Shown: piece after piece, positions 51,920 to 63,766 of the stretch
How positions within the stretch are numbered: the stretch's first letter is position 1
Layout of the letters: every line of letters starts with the position of its first letter
NCBI RefSeq assembly: GCF_014197795.1
Contig: NZ_JACIGI010000012.1
Coordinates: 1 to 64,000, forward strand
Direction: 5' to 3'
Length of the DNA: 64,000 nucleotides
Source of the DNA: Roseospira goensis
GTDB lineage: Bacteria > Pseudomonadota > Alphaproteobacteria > Rhodospirillales > Rhodospirillaceae
Notes under the pieces: model-generated
Told to the model about the DNA's origin: nothing
The model's database searches: none
The model's input: the letters and a program-made list of their open reading frames with translations, nothing else
Program-made: the position numbers and the translations under genes

Positions 51920-52408
51920 TCAGTAGCTGCCGACGCGGGCCTCGATCGCCAGGCGGAGCTGTTCGTAGGCCTCGCGGAGCTGTCCGGCGGCTTCGGCCAC
52001 CTCGGGCTCGTGGTAGGCGTCGGTCAGGGCAAGCTGATCGAGAACCTCGCCGAGCCAGGGCGACTCCAGCTCGAACAGCACGGTTTCGAGCAGGTCGGGC
52101 GGGGGCGCCAGCGTGGGGCGCTGACCGGGCCGGAACCGGATGCCGAGTTCGACCCCGGCGGACCGGATGATGTCGGCTTCGAGCTTCTCGCCGTCGCCGA
52201 AGGCCAGCGACAGCGAGCCGGCGAGCTGCGTCACATCGGGCAGCTTGATGCGCGCCCCGGTCGCGGAGATGTCCTTGACGATGCAGTCGACGGAGGACAG
52301 GCCGCCGCCGAGGATCAATCGCGCCCCCTTGAACACCTTCTTGCGCCGGGCCTTGCGGCGTTTGGGAGGCACGTTCGCCGGGCCGCCGGCGTCTTCCGTC
52401 TCGCTCAT
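51920..52408 (-). CDS. PilZ-domain c-di-GMP receptor protein
   Basis: A 162-aa protein with an N-terminal PilZ domain: basic R-rich RxxxR region (RRKARRKKVFKGARLILGGG) and the D-x-S-x-x-G motif in CIVKDISATGARIKL, both needed for cyclic di-GMP binding. A helical C-terminal part of about 60 residues follows (AEAAGQLREAYEQLRLAIEA). It probably links c-di-GMP to an unknown output. Its start overlaps the ruvX stop (ATGA). Confidence 0.82.
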   Translation of the reverse strand: MSETEDAGGPANVPPKRRKARRKKVFKGARLILGGGLSSVDCIVKDISATGARIKLPDVTQLAGSLSLAFGDGEKLEADIIRSAGVELGIRFRPGQRPTLAPPPDLLETVLFELESPWLGEVLDQLALTDAYHEPEVAEAAGQLREAYEQLRLAIEARVGSY

Positions 52409-52896
52409 CGGTCGCTCCCTCCGGCTGGCCCCTGGCGGGCCAGCGCATCCAGCGCCCCTTGCAGGATGTACGCGGCGGCGGCCGCATCCACACGGGCCGC
52501 GCGCTTCTGCCGGCTCATGTCGAACTCGCGCACCATCATGCGCTCCACCGCACTGGTGGACAAGCGTTCATCCCACAACAGTAGGGGAACGTCTCGGCTT
52601 TTCAACAAATTGTTGGCGAAACTTCGGGTCGCCTGGCAACGCCGCCCTTCGGTGCCGTCCATTTCGCGCGGCCAGCCCAGGACGAGCCCGACGGCGGCGC
52701 GCGCGTCCATGAGCGCGAACAGGTCGGCGGCGTCGCGGGTGAACTTGGTCCGCGTCAGTGTCTGTAGCGGCGAGGCGATGTGCCAGCCCGGGTCGCAGAC
52801 CGCGATCCCCAGCGTCTTGGTGCCCAGGTCGAGCCCGAACAGCGCCCCGCGCGCGGGCAGGGCCGCCGCCATCGCGCCGGCGTCGCGCAGGATCAT
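52405..52896 (-). CDS. ruvX: RuvX/YqgF, putative pre-16S rRNA nuclease (Holliday junction resolvase fold)
   Basis: A 163-aa RNase H-fold protein: FGLDLGTKTLGIAVCD, VGLVLGWPREMDGTEGRRCQ, LLLWDERLSTSAVERMM, and DAAAAAYILQGALD give the acidic active-site residues. YqgF processes the 5' end of pre-16S rRNA. The start at 52896 is tentative because MALPARGALFG-like starts a few codons later are possible. It is divergent from gatC and overlaps the PilZ gene by 4 bp. Confidence 0.9.
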   Translation of the reverse strand: MILRDAGAMAAALPARGALFGLDLGTKTLGIAVCDPGWHIASPLQTLTRTKFTRDAADLFALMDARAAVGLVLGWPREMDGTEGRRCQATRSFANNLLKSRDVPLLLWDERLSTSAVERMMVREFDMSRQKRAARVDAAAAAYILQGALDALARQGPAGGSDR

Positions 52897-53003
52897 GGCG
52901 ATCCGCGCCCCGCCGGCGGGCCGGTGCCGGTTGCCAACCCGCGAGCCTTCCGAGTACACATGAGCCGCCCGACCGATGGTCCGAAAGCGGAGAGATCTAC
53001 TCC

Positions 53004-53291
53004 ATGTCCCTGGACAAAGAAACCGTCCACCGCATCGCCTTCCTGGCCCGCGTCGCCGTGCCGGACGATCAACTCGATCCGCTGTCGCGCGAGCTGTCCG
53101 GAATCCTGCACTGGATCGAGCAACTCGGGGAGGTGGACACCACCAGCGTGGAGCCCATGACCAGCGTCGCCGAGATGACGCTGCCGTGGCGCGACGACGT
53201 GGTGACCGACGGCGGCTATCCGGAGCGGGTGACCGCGAACGCACCGGAGAGCCAGGACGGATTCTATCTGGTGCCCAAGGTGGTGGAGTAG
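53004..53291 (+). CDS. gatC: Asp-tRNA(Asn)/Glu-tRNA(Gln) amidotransferase subunit C
   Basis: A 95-aa subunit that stabilises GatA-GatB. It has the typical start [40 protein letters not shown], and C-terminal [14 protein letters not shown]. First of gatC-gatA-gatB; gap to gatA is 11 bp. The longer frame upstream overlaps ruvX and has no homology. Confidence 0.95.
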   Translation: MSLDKETVHRIAFLARVAVPDDQLDPLSRELSGILHWIEQLGEVDTTSVEPMTSVAEMTLPWRDDVVTDGGYPERVTANAPESQDGFYLVPKVVE

Positions 53292-53302
53292 GAGCCCGCG
53301 CG

Positions 53303-54793
<1,491 letters not shown>

Positions 54794-54797
54794 GACC

Positions 54798-56273
54798 ATG
54801 GACGCAACGCCCGAAACGAGCTATCGCCTGCGCGGCGAGACCGGCGACTGGGAGGTGGTGATCGGCCTGGAGGTGCACGCCCAGGTGATTTCCACGGCCA
54901 AGCTGTTCTCCGGTGCCTCCACCACCTTCGGCGCCGCGCCCAACAGCCAGGTCTCGCTGGTCGATGCCGCCATGCCGGGCATGCTGCCGGTGATCAACCG
55001 CGCCTGCGTCGAGCAGGCGGTGCGCACCGGCCTGGGCCTGCGCGCGCACATCAACACGACCAGCGTGTTCGCGCGCAAGAACTACTTCTACGCCGACCTG
55101 CCGCAGGGCTACCAGATCAGCCAGTACGAACAGCCGATCGTCGGCGAGGGCTCGCTGGTGCTGGACATGCCGGACGGCGCGTCGCGCACCGTCGGCATCG
55201 AGCGCCTGCACCTGGAGCAGGACGCCGGCAAGTCGCTGCACGACCAGCACCCGAGCCGGTCGTTCATCGACCTCAACCGCTCCGGCGTCGCGCTGATGGA
55301 GATCGTCTCCAAGCCCGACATGCGCAGCCCGGAGGAGGCCGGCGCCTACCTGCGCAAGCTGCGCTCCATCCTGCGCTACCTGGGGACCTGCGACGGCAAC
55401 ATGGAGGAGGGCTCCATGCGCGCCGACGTCAACGTGTCGGTGCGCAAGGTGGGCGAGCCCGGCCTGCGCACGCGCTGCGAGGTCAAGAACGTCAACTCGG
55501 TGCGCTTCGTCATGCAGGCCATCGAGGTCGAGGCGATGCGCCATATCGAAATCTGGGAATCGGGCGCCGAGGTGGAACAGGAGACTCGCCTGTTCGACCC
55601 GGCGCGGGGCGAGACCCGGTCCATGCGCAGCAAGGAGGAGGCGCACGACTACCGCTACTTCCCGGACCCGGACCTGCTGCCGCTGACCTTCGACGACGCT
55701 TTCGTCGATCGCATCCGCGCCACCCTGCCCGAACTGCCGGACGACAAGAAGGCGCGGTTCATCGCGGATTATGGCCTCACCCCCTACGACGCCTCGGTGC
55801 TGGTGGTGGACCGCAAGGAGGCCGATTTCTTCGAGGCGGTGGCCAAGGGAAGGGACGGCAAGGCGGCGGCCAACTGGGTCATCTCCACCCTGTTCGGCAC
55901 CCTGAACAAGAGGGGCGTGGGCATCGAAGACAGCCCGGTCTCGGCGGAGAACCTGGGGAAACTGATCGACCTGATCGCGGACGACACCATCTCCGGGCGC
56001 ATCGCCAAGGAGGTCTACGAGATCATGGTGGAGACCGGCGGTGCCCCCGATGCCATCGTGGAGGAGCGCGGCCTCAAGCAGGTCACCGACACCGGCGCCA
56101 TCGAGGCAGCGATTGATCAGGTGATGGCCGCCAACCCGGACAAGGTCGAGCAGGTCAAGGGCGGCAAGGAAAAACTCCTCGGCTGGTTCACCGGCCAGGT
56201 CATGAAAGCCACCCAGGGCAAAGCCAACCCGGGCATGGTGAATGAGTTGTTGAAGAAGAAGATACTGGGCTGA
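54798..56273 (+). CDS. gatB: Asp-tRNA(Asn)/Glu-tRNA(Gln) amidotransferase subunit B
   Basis: A 491-aa subunit that binds the misacylated tRNA and activates the acyl group. It contains [71 protein letters not shown], the EVKNVNS stretch, and the YqeY-like tail domain with [14 protein letters not shown] and [17 protein letters not shown]. It ends the gatCAB operon and is convergent with cobF, 169 bp apart. Confidence 0.97.
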   Translation: MDATPETSYRLRGETGDWEVVIGLEVHAQVISTAKLFSGASTTFGAAPNSQVSLVDAAMPGMLPVINRACVEQAVRTGLGLRAHINTTSVFARKNYFYADLPQGYQISQYEQPIVGEGSLVLDMPDGASRTVGIERLHLEQDAGKSLHDQHPSRSFIDLNRSGVALMEIVSKPDMRSPEEAGAYLRKLRSILRYLGTCDGNMEEGSMRADVNVSVRKVGEPGLRTRCEVKNVNSVRFVMQAIEVEAMRHIEIWESGAEVEQETRLFDPARGETRSMRSKEEAHDYRYFPDPDLLPLTFDDAFVDRIRATLPELPDDKKARFIADYGLTPYDASVLVVDRKEADFFEAVAKGRDGKAAANWVISTLFGTLNKRGVGIEDSPVSAENLGKLIDLIADDTISGRIAKEVYEIMVETGGAPDAIVEERGLKQVTDTGAIEAAIDQVMAANPDKVEQVKGGKEKLLGWFTGQVMKATQGKANPGMVNELLKKKILG

Positions 56274-56384
56274 CCAGGGGGTCCCAGGTTCGAGACCTCC
56301 AGGTTCAAGACCTGGGGGGCTCTTGGCCATCCGGCGCCGATGCCCCCCCGCTGCGGGCGCGCTGCGCCGATGGTCGGCCCTCCG

Positions 56385-56445
56385 GCCGAGTCACGCTCGA
56401 AATCGGCCTCACCCCGGTGGGTCCGATTTCGAGCGATCGGCGCTA
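56385..56445. repeat. Palindromic element ending at the cobF stop
   Basis: Nested arms: GCCGA/TCGGC (56385-56389, 56437-56441), GCTCGAAATCGG/CCGATTTCGAGC (56395-56406, 56423-56434) and CACC/GGTG at the tip. It shares the TCGAAATCGG core with the 73-bp element near asmA, but the tip hairpin differs in sequence while still pairing. It ends on the TAG stop of cobF. The rest of the gatB-cobF gap has a CCAGGT/ACCTGG dyad at 56299-56315. Confidence 0.82.
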
Positions 56446-57225
56446 GTCCCGATCCCGCGGTCGCGTCCGCCGCCGCAGGATATAGGTGTCCATGACCCAG
56501 CCCTTGCGGGCGCGCTGGGCCTTGATGGTCTCCGCGATCCGGTCGGCGGTGGCGTCAAGTGGGCCGGACAACAGCACCTCGTCCGGGCTGCCCACATCGC
56601 CGCCCCAGTAGATGTCCAAATCCGTCTGGTCCCGCAGCCGCATGTAGGCATCGCGCGAATCCAGCATCACGACGCTGTTGCGGACCGCCGCCGGGTCGCC
56701 GGTCTCGATCTGGCGGCCGGTGGTGATGACGATGTCCTCGCCCACACGATTCAGGGGCAGGCGGTGCCGGGCGGTCAGCGCCTGAATGCAGGTGATGCCG
56801 GGAATCACTGTGAACGCGATGTCCTCGCGGCCCTCCGCGATCAGGTCGTGCAGGTTCTGCATGGTGCCGTCGTACAGGGCCGGGTCGCCCCACAGCAGGA
56901 ACGCCCCGGTCTCGCCGTCGTCCATGTTGGCGTCGATCAGGTCGGCGATCACCTGCGTGCGGCGGCGGCGCCAGTCCTCGACCGCGCCCCGATAGTCGGC
57001 CGAGGCCCGGTCCCGCTTCGGGCTGGCGCCGGTGGCGATGCGGTAGGGGCGATCGGTGGCGTGCTCGGCGAGGATGTCGTGGCGGAACCGGATCAGGGAG
57101 TCCTTGCCCTCGCCCTCCTTCTCCAGGAAGAAGAACACATCGGTGCGCCGGATCGCCTTGACGGCGGCCAGGGTCAGGGCGTCCGGATCGCCCGGCCCGA
57201 TGCCGATGAGCAGGATGGTCTTCAT
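56443..57225 (-). CDS. cobF: Precorrin-6A synthase (deacetylating)
   Basis: A 260-aa SAM methyltransferase of the tetrapyrrole methylase fold: [60 protein letters not shown], and [11 protein letters not shown]. CobF methylates C1 of precorrin-5 and removes acetate in the oxygen-dependent cobalamin route. Its start overlaps the cobL stop (ATGA), so cobL-cobF form one unit. Confidence 0.93.
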   Translation of the reverse strand: MKTILLIGIGPGDPDALTLAAVKAIRRTDVFFFLEKEGEGKDSLIRFRHDILAEHATDRPYRIATGASPKRDRASADYRGAVEDWRRRRTQVIADLIDANMDDGETGAFLLWGDPALYDGTMQNLHDLIAEGREDIAFTVIPGITCIQALTARHRLPLNRVGEDIVITTGRQIETGDPAAVRNSVVMLDSRDAYMRLRDQTDLDIYWGGDVGSPDEVLLSGPLDATADRIAETIKAQRARKGWVMDTYILRRRTRPRDRD

Positions 57226-58463
57226 GGCGTGGGGGCCTCTTCAGTCTCGGTGGACGGTTTGCGCAGCGCGAGCAGGGTCACCGGCATGGCCGGGCGCCAG
57301 CCGTGGAACCCGCCCAGCGGTGCCGCATGCGCCACGGACAGGCGGGTCAACGCGCCGCCCAGCCGTGCTTGGAGGGCCGTCAGCATCGCCTCGCCTTCCA
57401 GGGTCACGGCGTTGGCGACCAAGCGGCCGCCCGGCTTCAAGGCCGTCCAACAGGCGTCGAATACGCCATCGGCGGTCACCCCGCCGCCGATGAACACGGC
57501 GTCGGGTGGCTCCAGGCCCTCCAGTGCGGCCGGAGCCTCGCCGGGGACGATGACCAGCCCGGGCACGCCCAACGCCTCGCGATTGCGGGCGATGTGGTCG
57601 CGGCGGTCGGCTCGGGGTTCGACGGCGATGGCCCGGCACGCCGGGTGCGTGCGCATCCATTCGATCCCGATCGAACCGCAGCCGGCGCCCACGTCCCACA
57701 CCAGCTCGCCCGGGCGCGGTGCCAGCCGGGCCAGGGTGACGGCGCGCTGATCGCGCTTGGTGATCTGGCCGTCGTGGTCGAAGGCGTCGTCCGGCAGGCC
57801 CGCCAGCCGCGACAGGCCGCCGGCGGTGCCGCCGTCGGCCGCGCAGGTCACCGCGATCACCGCCAGATCCGCGCCGGGCGGGTGTGGCCACCCGGCGGCG
57901 CGGCCCTCGAAGCGGCGTTCGCGCAGGCCGCCCAGGTGCTCCAGGACGGTCACGGCGCTGCCCCCGAAGCCGCGCGCCGTCAGCAGGGCCGCGACCCGCG
58001 CCGGGGTGTCGCGGTTTTCCGCCAGCAGCAGCAGGCGGGCGCCGTCGTGCAGCAGCGGATGCAGGGCCGCCAGCGGGCGGCCGTGCAAGGGCAGGGTGGC
58101 CGTCTCGTGCAGCGCCCAGCCTAGCCGCGCCGCCGCCAGCGAGACGCAGGAAGGGGCCGGGAAGACGCGCATCTCGGCGGCGGGGAGGCGCCGCGCCAGG
58201 CTGGCCCCCAGCCCGAAGAACATCGGATCGCCGCTGGCCAGGACGCACAGCGGCGAGCCCCGCCGCGCCATCACTCGGTCGTACCCGTCGGCGAACGGCG
58301 ACGGCCAGGTCTCACGGGCCTGCCCGGGAATCTCCGGCAGCAGGGCCAGATGACGCGCCCCGCCCATCACCGCCGGCGCCTCCCGCACCGCCCGGCGGGC
58401 CGCCGCGCCCAGGCCGTCCCATCCATCCTCGCCGATACCGACGACCGTCAGCCAGGGGTCCAT
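57222..58463 (-). CDS. cobL: Precorrin-6Y C5,15-methyltransferase (decarboxylating)
   Basis: A 413-aa fusion of two methyltransferases. The N-terminal CbiE-like half has [40 protein letters not shown] and [14 protein letters not shown]. The C-terminal CbiT-like half (from about 220) has [20 protein letters not shown] and [16 protein letters not shown]. It methylates C5 and C15 and decarboxylates C12. The start is set by the MDPWLTVVG family beginning, with GAGAGG ahead of it. It is divergent from cobH across 214 bp that hold no gene. Confidence 0.94.
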   Translation of the reverse strand: MDPWLTVVGIGEDGWDGLGAAARRAVREAPAVMGGARHLALLPEIPGQARETWPSPFADGYDRVMARRGSPLCVLASGDPMFFGLGASLARRLPAAEMRVFPAPSCVSLAAARLGWALHETATLPLHGRPLAALHPLLHDGARLLLLAENRDTPARVAALLTARGFGGSAVTVLEHLGGLRERRFEGRAAGWPHPPGADLAVIAVTCAADGGTAGGLSRLAGLPDDAFDHDGQITKRDQRAVTLARLAPRPGELVWDVGAGCGSIGIEWMRTHPACRAIAVEPRADRRDHIARNREALGVPGLVIVPGEAPAALEGLEPPDAVFIGGGVTADGVFDACWTALKPGGRLVANAVTLEGEAMLTALQARLGGALTRLSVAHAAPLGGFHGWRPAMPVTLLALRKPSTETEEAPTP

Positions 58464-58677
58464 CCGTCCTCTCGTCCGTTCTCTGGGAAAACGAGCGTGG
58501 TGATACGCCCCGGGGCCGGGCCGTGACAAGCGGTCCCGCAGCCGGGCCATGGGCGCCGGTTTCCGGTTTCCCGCCGCCAAGGCACGGTGTAGATAACCCC
58601 ATCTGAGATCGGACTATCGGATGCCCCGCGCCCGTCCCGCGGGGTCGCAAGACCCCCTGAATCCTCCGGAGCCTGCC

Positions 58678-59310
58678 ATGACCGCCTACAGCCGCGATGC
58701 GCACGACATCTACCGGCAGTCCTTCGCCATCATCCGCTCCGAGGCGGACCTGAGCCGCATCCCCGCCGACCTGGAGGCGGTGGCGGTGCGGGTGGCCCAT
58801 GCCTGCGGCATGCCGAACGTGGTCGACGACCTGGCCTTCTCGGAGGGGGCCGGCCGCGCCGGTCGGACCGCCCTGATCGACGGCGCGCCCATCCTGTGCG
58901 ATTGCCGCATGGTGGCGGAAGGGATCACCCGGGCGCGACTGCCGGCCGACAACGCGGTGGTCTGCACGCTGAACGAACCAGAGGTCACGCCGATGGCGCG
59001 GGACCTGGAGACGACCCGGTCGGCGGCCGCCGTCGAGCTGTGGCGCCCCCATCTCGCCGGGTCCGTGGTCGCCATCGGCAATGCGCCGACGGCGCTGTTC
59101 CACCTCCTGGCCCTGCTCGACGACCCCGCAACGCCGCGCCCGGCACTGATTCTGGGGTTCCCCGTGGGCTATGTCGGCGCGGCCGAGTCGAAGGACGACC
59201 TGATCGCCGACAGCCGCGGCGTGCCGTTCGTTGCCCTGCGCGGCCGACGCGGCGGCAGCGCCATGGCCGCCGCCGCCGTCAACGCCCTGGGGCGGGAGAC
59301 GCACGGCTGA
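58678..59310 (+). CDS. cobH: Precorrin-8X methylmutase
   Basis: A 210-aa mutase that moves the C11 methyl to C12, giving hydrogenobyrinic acid. The catalytic His is H41 in [38 protein letters not shown] and [18 protein letters not shown] are family landmarks, and [17 protein letters not shown] is near the C-terminus. The ATG at 58678 follows GGAG at 7 bp; an in-frame ATG 57 bp upstream lacks support. First of cobH-cobI-cobJ. Confidence 0.95.
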   Translation: MTAYSRDAHDIYRQSFAIIRSEADLSRIPADLEAVAVRVAHACGMPNVVDDLAFSEGAGRAGRTALIDGAPILCDCRMVAEGITRARLPADNAVVCTLNEPEVTPMARDLETTRSAAAVELWRPHLAGSVVAIGNAPTALFHLLALLDDPATPRPALILGFPVGYVGAAESKDDLIADSRGVPFVALRGRRGGSAMAAAAVNALGRETHG

Positions 59311-59311
59311 C

Positions 59312-60055
59312 ATGGTGGACCAGAAAGGACGCCTGTTCGGTCTCGGTGTCGGTCCCGGGGATCCCGAACTCATCACGGTCAAGGCCCTGAACCGCTTGCG
59401 GGCGGTGCCGGTGGTGGCCTTCCCCAGCGCGCAGGGCCGCAAGGGGCATGCGCTGACCATCACGGAGGGCTACCTGCGGCCGGACCAGATCCGACTGCCC
59501 ATGGTCTTTCCGGTGACCATCGAGACGCCGTCGACCTCGCCGGAGTACGAGCGCCTGGTCCAGGGCTTCTATGACCGATGCGCGGGCGAGATCGCCGCGC
59601 ATCTGGACGCCGGACGCGACGTGGCCGTGCTGTGCGAGGGTGATCCGTTCTTCTACGGCTCCTACATGTACCTGCACGACCGGCTCGCGGGCCGCTATGA
59701 GACCGAGGTGGTGCCGGGCGTCTGCTCCATCCTGGCCGGGGCCTCGCAACTGGGCACGCCCCTGGTGTATCGGGATCAGGTCCTGGCCGTGCTCTCCGGG
59801 GTCATGACGGAGGCCGATCTGCGCCGGCGGCTCGCCGACGCGGATGCGGCGGTCGTGATGAAGCTGGGCAAGACCTTCGCCAAGGTCCGCCGGGTGATCG
59901 AGGACCTCGGTCTGATGGACCGCGCGCGGTACGTGGAGCGCGCCACCATGGCCAGCCAGCGGATGCTGCCCCTGGCCGAGGTCGCGCCGGAGACCGTGCC
60001 CTATTTCTCCCTGATCCTGATTCCGGGGCGGACCTGGCCGGGGGCGGCGCCATGA
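59312..60055 (+). CDS. cobI: Precorrin-2 C20-methyltransferase
   Basis: A 247-aa SAM methyltransferase: [59 protein letters not shown], and [20 protein letters not shown]. It makes precorrin-3A. The start follows the cobH stop by one base, and the stop overlaps the next gene by 4 bp. Confidence 0.95.
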   Translation: MVDQKGRLFGLGVGPGDPELITVKALNRLRAVPVVAFPSAQGRKGHALTITEGYLRPDQIRLPMVFPVTIETPSTSPEYERLVQGFYDRCAGEIAAHLDAGRDVAVLCEGDPFFYGSYMYLHDRLAGRYETEVVPGVCSILAGASQLGTPLVYRDQVLAVLSGVMTEADLRRRLADADAAVVMKLGKTFAKVRRVIEDLGLMDRARYVERATMASQRMLPLAEVAPETVPYFSLILIPGRTWPGAAP

Positions 60056-61818
60056 CCAATGGCGCAGATCCGGCCGTCGCCATCGTCGTCCTGGGGCAGC
60101 GGAGCCTGGAGACCGCGCGCCGGATCCAGGGCGCGTTGCCCGCCGGATCGCGTGTGTTCGGCCTGTCGGGGCGGGTCGACGGCGCGGACGTGACCTATGA
60201 CGCCTTCGGGGACACGCTGCGCGGGCTGCATCGGGACGGCGTGCCCATCGTGGCCCTGTGCGCCAGCGGCATCGTCATCCGCGCCCTGGCCCCGCTGTTG
60301 CAGGACAAGCGGATGGAGCCGCCGGTTCTGGCGGTGGCGGAGGACGGCAGCGCCGTGGTGCCGTTGCTGGGCGGCTTGCACGGGGTCAACGGGTTGGCGC
60401 GCCGCATCGCCGACGTCCTGCGCGTCGCGCCGGCGATCACCACGACCGGTGATGTCCGCTTCGCGGTGACCCTGGAGGCACCGCCGACTGGCTATGTCGC
60501 GCGCGATCCCGGGGCGTCGAAGGCGTTCATGTCGGACCTGCTGGGCGGCGCGTCGGTGCGACTGGAGGGGCACGCGCCGTGGCTCGCGGAGAGCCGTTTG
60601 CCGGTCGCCCCGGAAGGGGAGCGGTGCATCCGCGTCACCCCGGACGACCGCCCGCCGGAGGACGGCGCGCTGGTGTTCCATCCGAAGACCGTGGTGGTCG
60701 GGGTGACCGGCGGCGGTGAAGAGCTGCCGGAGCGGGTGACGGCGGCCCTGGCAACGGCGGGACTGGCGCGGGCGGCGGTCGCGGTCGTGCTCGCGCGGGA
60801 GGCGGACGGCGCCCGTGGCGAGATCCAGCGCGTGGCGGACACCCTGGACTGCCCGGTGCGCCTGGTCCCGAATGGGGGCGATGCGGCCGCGCTGGCCGCC
60901 GCCGCCGTGCCGGAGGCGGATCGGGATCGGCCGGTCTGGACCACGGGGCCGATCGCGCTGGCGGTCGCCCGCGCGCCCGAGGCGGTGCGCCCCGTGGGGC
61001 ATCCGCGCGGGCATCTGGCGGTGGTCGGCCTGGGGCCGGGCGGCGCCGATCTGCTCGCCCCGGCGGCGCGCGCCGCGCTGCGCCGCGCCGATCACTGGAT
61101 CGGCTACGAGACCTACATCCGCATGGCCGAGCGTCTGGCCGGCGTGTCGCGTCCGGGGCAGGCGCTCCATGCGACCGACAATCGCGAGGAACTGGACCGC
61201 GCCCGCCATGCCCTGACGCTGGCGGCGGCGGGCGCCAGGGTGGCGGTGATCTCCTCCGGCGATCCGGGCGTCTTCGCCATGGCGGCGGCGGTGATGGAGA
61301 CCCTGCACGAGGCCGCGGACCCTTCCTGGCAGGGGGTCGACCTGGAGATGGTGCCCGGGATCACCGCGGCCCAGGCGGCGGCGGCCCGGGTGGGCGCGCC
61401 GCTGGGGCATGACTTCTGCGTGCTGTCGCTGTCGGACAACCTGAAGCCGTTCGCGGTCATCCTGGAGCGGCTGGACCATGCCGCCCGTGCCGATCTGGCG
61501 TTGGCGCTTTACAACCCGATCTCGCGGGCGCGGCCCTGGCAACTGGGGCAGGCGCTGGAGCGCCTGCGCGCGATCCGGGGGCCGGAAACGCCGGTGGTGC
61601 TGGCCCGCGACGTGGCCCGCCGCGGTGAGACCGTCCGGGTCACCACCCTGGGGACCGTGCGGCCGGAGGACGCCGACATGCGCACGGTGATCCTGGTCGG
61701 CTCGTCGGCCACACAGACGTTTTCCCGTCCGCTGGACGGCGGCGCGTGGGTCTACTCCCCAAGGTGGTACGCTAAGGCAGGTCGTGATCAATCTGACTCA
61801 CGCCGTGTTCCGGATTGA
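60052..61818 (+). CDS. cobJ: Fusion of CbiG/CobE-like domain with precorrin-3B C17-methyltransferase (CobJ)
   Basis: A 588-aa two-part protein. Residues 1-320 resemble CbiG: the N-terminal part has [20 protein letters not shown] and [19 protein letters not shown], and the CobE-like part has [20 protein letters not shown]. Residues 325-575 are CobJ/Cbi[60 protein letters not shown], and [20 protein letters not shown]. CobJ contracts the corrin ring with C17 methylation. CbiG is the lactone-opening enzyme of the oxygen-independent route, so its presence beside CobF is notable. The 3' end runs through a GATCAATC/GATTGATC dyad. Confidence 0.92.
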   Translation: MTNGADPAVAIVVLGQRSLETARRIQGALPAGSRVFGLSGRVDGADVTYDAFGDTLRGLHRDGVPIVALCASGIVIRALAPLLQDKRMEPPVLAVAEDGSAVVPLLGGLHGVNGLARRIADVLRVAPAITTTGDVRFAVTLEAPPTGYVARDPGASKAFMSDLLGGASVRLEGHAPWLAESRLPVAPEGERCIRVTPDDRPPEDGALVFHPKTVVVGVTGGGEELPERVTAALATAGLARAAVAVVLAREADGARGEIQRVADTLDCPVRLVPNGGDAAALAAAAVPEADRDRPVWTTGPIALAVARAPEAVRPVGHPRGHLAVVGLGPGGADLLAPAARAALRRADHWIGYETYIRMAERLAGVSRPGQALHATDNREELDRARHALTLAAAGARVAVISSGDPGVFAMAAAVMETLHEAADPSWQGVDLEMVPGITAAQAAAARVGAPLGHDFCVLSLSDNLKPFAVILERLDHAARADLALALYNPISRARPWQLGQALERLRAIRGPETPVVLARDVARRGETVRVTTLGTVRPEDADMRTVILVGSSATQTFSRPLDGGAWVYSPRWYAKAGRDQSDSRRVPD

Positions 61819-61820
61819 TC
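61786..61820. repeat. Inverted repeat over the cobJ stop codon
   Basis: GATCAATC (61786-61793) and GATTGATC (61813-61820) are perfect 8-bp arms with a 19-nt loop. The same GATCAATC arm occurs in the 3329-3367 palindrome. It overlaps the cobJ TGA at 61816-61818. Confidence 0.6.
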
Positions 61821-61861
61821 CCGTGACTCTGCCCTGAAACAAAGAGTTAGGGGGGATTCAC

Positions 61862-61900
61862 GCACGGCATTGGAGCCCGGGCGCGGGTCCAATGCCGTGC
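61862..61900. repeat. Perfect 13-bp inverted repeat between convergent cobJ and cobK
   Basis: Arms GCACGGCATTGGA (61862-61874) and TCCAATGCCGTGC (61888-61900), GC-rich loop. It lies eight bases past the cobK stop on the minus strand and could end transcription from both sides, although neither side has a T-run. Confidence 0.8.
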
Positions 61901-61908
61901 GATCCGCC

Positions 61909-62676
61909 CTAAAGGCTGAGCCCGTCCAGCCACTCCGCCGCCGCGACCACGGTCGGCACGGTGGCGGTCTCCGGTCGGCGCGGGCGGTCGCGCATGACCA
62001 CCCGGACGCCCAGGGCGCGGGCCGCCGTCAGCTTGGCGTCGGTGGCGCCGCCGCTGTTCTTGCAGACGATGGTGTCGATGGCGCGGTCGCGCAGCAGGGC
62101 GGTTTCGTCCGCCAGGCTGAACGGTCCCCGCGCCAGCCGCACCTCGGCCCGGGCGAAGGGCGGCATGGGCTCGGGGGCCTGGACCGAGCGGATCAGCATC
62201 CAGACGTCGGAGAGGACCGCGAACGGCGCTACTTCCTGACGGCCCACCGCCAGCAGTACCCGGCGCGCCCCCGTCTCGCGCAGGGCCTCGACGGCGCCGT
62301 CCCAGTCCCCGACCAGGGTCCAGGCGTCCCCGGGTCCGGGCTGCCATTTCGGCCGCTCCAGTCGCAGCAGCGGGACCCCCGAGTCGGCACAGGCGGTGGC
62401 GGCGTTCCAGCCCATGCGGCTGGCGAAAGGGTGGGTGGCGTCGATCACCGCCGCGATGCCCTCGTCGATCAACCAGCGGGTCAGTCCCTCCGGACCGCCG
62501 AAGCCGCCGACGCGCATGGCCCCGGCGGGCGGACGCGGGTTCGCCGTGCGGCCGGCCAGGGAAGAGACCGGCGCCCAGCGCCCGCCCGCGGCCAGGGTCT
62601 CGGCCAGGGCATACCCTTCCGTGGTGCCGCCCAGAATGAGCACGCGGGGCCGGTCAGGGGTCTTGGGGGCGGGCAT
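61909..62676 (-). CDS. cobK: Precorrin-6A reductase
   Basis: A 255-aa NADPH-dependent reductase: RVLILGGTTEGYALAETLAA at the start, IDATHPFASRMGWNAATAC, VLLAVGRQEVAPFA, and CKNSGGATDAKLTAARALGV (the K-N-S-G-G motif). It reduces precorrin-6A to 6B. The ATG at 62676 lies inside the end of the upstream tcuB-like gene (23-bp overlap), indicating translational coupling. Confidence 0.94.
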   Translation of the reverse strand: MPAPKTPDRPRVLILGGTTEGYALAETLAAGGRWAPVSSLAGRTANPRPPAGAMRVGGFGGPEGLTRWLIDEGIAAVIDATHPFASRMGWNAATACADSGVPLLRLERPKWQPGPGDAWTLVGDWDGAVEALRETGARRVLLAVGRQEVAPFAVLSDVWMLIRSVQAPEPMPPFARAEVRLARGPFSLADETALLRDRAIDTIVCKNSGGATDAKLTAARALGVRVVMRDRPRRPETATVPTVVAAAEWLDGLSL

Positions 62677-63766
62677 GGGGGCGGGCGGTCTCCTGGCGGT
62701 CGATGGCGGCGCGCAGCAGGGCCAGCGCGCGGAACGGCGCATGCATCATCTTGCCGAACGGCAGGGTGACGAAGAAGGCCAGCACGGTGCCGAGGTGCAG
62801 GGCGAGCAGCATCCCCATCGCGGCCGTCTCGCGCAAGACCAGCAGGGCCAGGCCGCTGGCGGCAGCGGCCCCCAGCACGGCCAGCAGGGTCCATTCGGCG
62901 GTGCGGGTTTCGGGAGCCTCCGGGGCCGGATCGGCGCGGTGCTTGATCCAGGCCAGCGCCGCCACCCCGGCCAGCAGGGCGACCCCGCCGGTGGTGCCCA
63001 GCAGCACCGGCGCGCTGATCCAGGGATAGGGTGCCCGCATCCCCAGCAGGTGGTGGGCCCCGGCCGCCGCCAGCGTCGCGGCGACCGTCAGCAGAAAGCC
63101 CCAGAGCACCAGATGATGCGCCCGGCGCCGCGCGCCGGAGGCCGCGTCATCACGGTCGTTGCAGCCCGCGCCGCCGCCGGACAGGTTGCGCAGGGTGACA
63201 ATGTCGCGCAGCGCCAGCGGCACGGCGGCGGCCACCTGGGGCCCTGAGGTGTCGGCGCCGATGGCGCGCCAGAAGCGGACCATCGCCACCGCGACCCATC
63301 CCACCGGTCCCAGAATGGCCAGGGCCGCGCCCCAGACCATCGCGTCGCGCGGGATCACGGCATGGAAGGCACCCGGTCCCCGGTGTGTCGCGAACAGCGT
63401 CTCGGCGGGCACCAGCAGCACCGCCAGCAGCGGCACCAGCAGGGTTGCGGCCAGGGCGAGTCCCGCCAGTCCGCCCGGCGACGGCCGCAGCCCCACGAAC
63501 CGCCGCCACGACAGCACCCGGACGCGCGCCAGAGCCGCCGGCAGCGCCACGGCGAAGGCATGCGGGGGCCGATACTGGCAGGCATACCAGCAGTTCCGGC
63601 AGTGGTGGCAGAGGTTGGCGAGAAACAACAGGTCGGCGTCGGACAGAGCCGGCCGTCTGTCGGCCGCCCGGAAGACGTCGCAATAGCCGTTACAGTACTT
63701 GCAGACGACACATACCGTCATCTGCCGTCGCGCCTCATCCAGGATCATCGTGTCAGGCGTGGGCAT
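62654..63766 (-). CDS. TcuB/CobZ C-terminal-like Fe-S membrane protein
   Basis: A 370-aa protein. N-terminal cysteines CVVCKYCNGYCDVF and CHHCRNCWYACQY can hold two [4Fe-4S] clusters. The rest has about six membrane helices (LALAATLLVPLLAVLLVPAE, LVLWGFLLTVAATLAAAGAH, GMLLALHLGTVLAFFVTLPF) with histidines placed for heme. This is the TcuB (CitB) type that passes electrons from a TcuA-like flavoprotein. In Rhodobacter capsulatus CobZ these two parts are one protein that does the CobG step of B12 synthesis. The position inside a cob operon with no cobG favours that role here. Confidence 0.85.
   Translation of the reverse strand: MPTPDTMILDEARRQMTVCVVCKYCNGYCDVFRAADRRPALSDADLLFLANLCHHCRNCWYACQYRPPHAFAVALPAALARVRVLSWRRFVGLRPSPGGLAGLALAATLLVPLLAVLLVPAETLFATHRGPGAFHAVIPRDAMVWGAALAILGPVGWVAVAMVRFWRAIGADTSGPQVAAAVPLALRDIVTLRNLSGGGAGCNDRDDAASGARRRAHHLVLWGFLLTVAATLAAAGAHHLLGMRAPYPWISAPVLLGTTGGVALLAGVAALAWIKHRADPAPEAPETRTAEWTLLAVLGAAAASGLALLVLRETAAMGMLLALHLGTVLAFFVTLPFGKMMHAPFRALALLRAAIDRQETARPHARPQDP

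Noticed and set aside
58464-58677. Cobalamin riboswitch between cobL and cobH
   Set aside because: The minus strand has CGGGAAACCGGAAACCGG and CUGCGGGACCGC stretches that faintly recall the core, but I could not find the B12 box or a convincing complete fold. A covariance search with the Rfam cobalamin model would decide.
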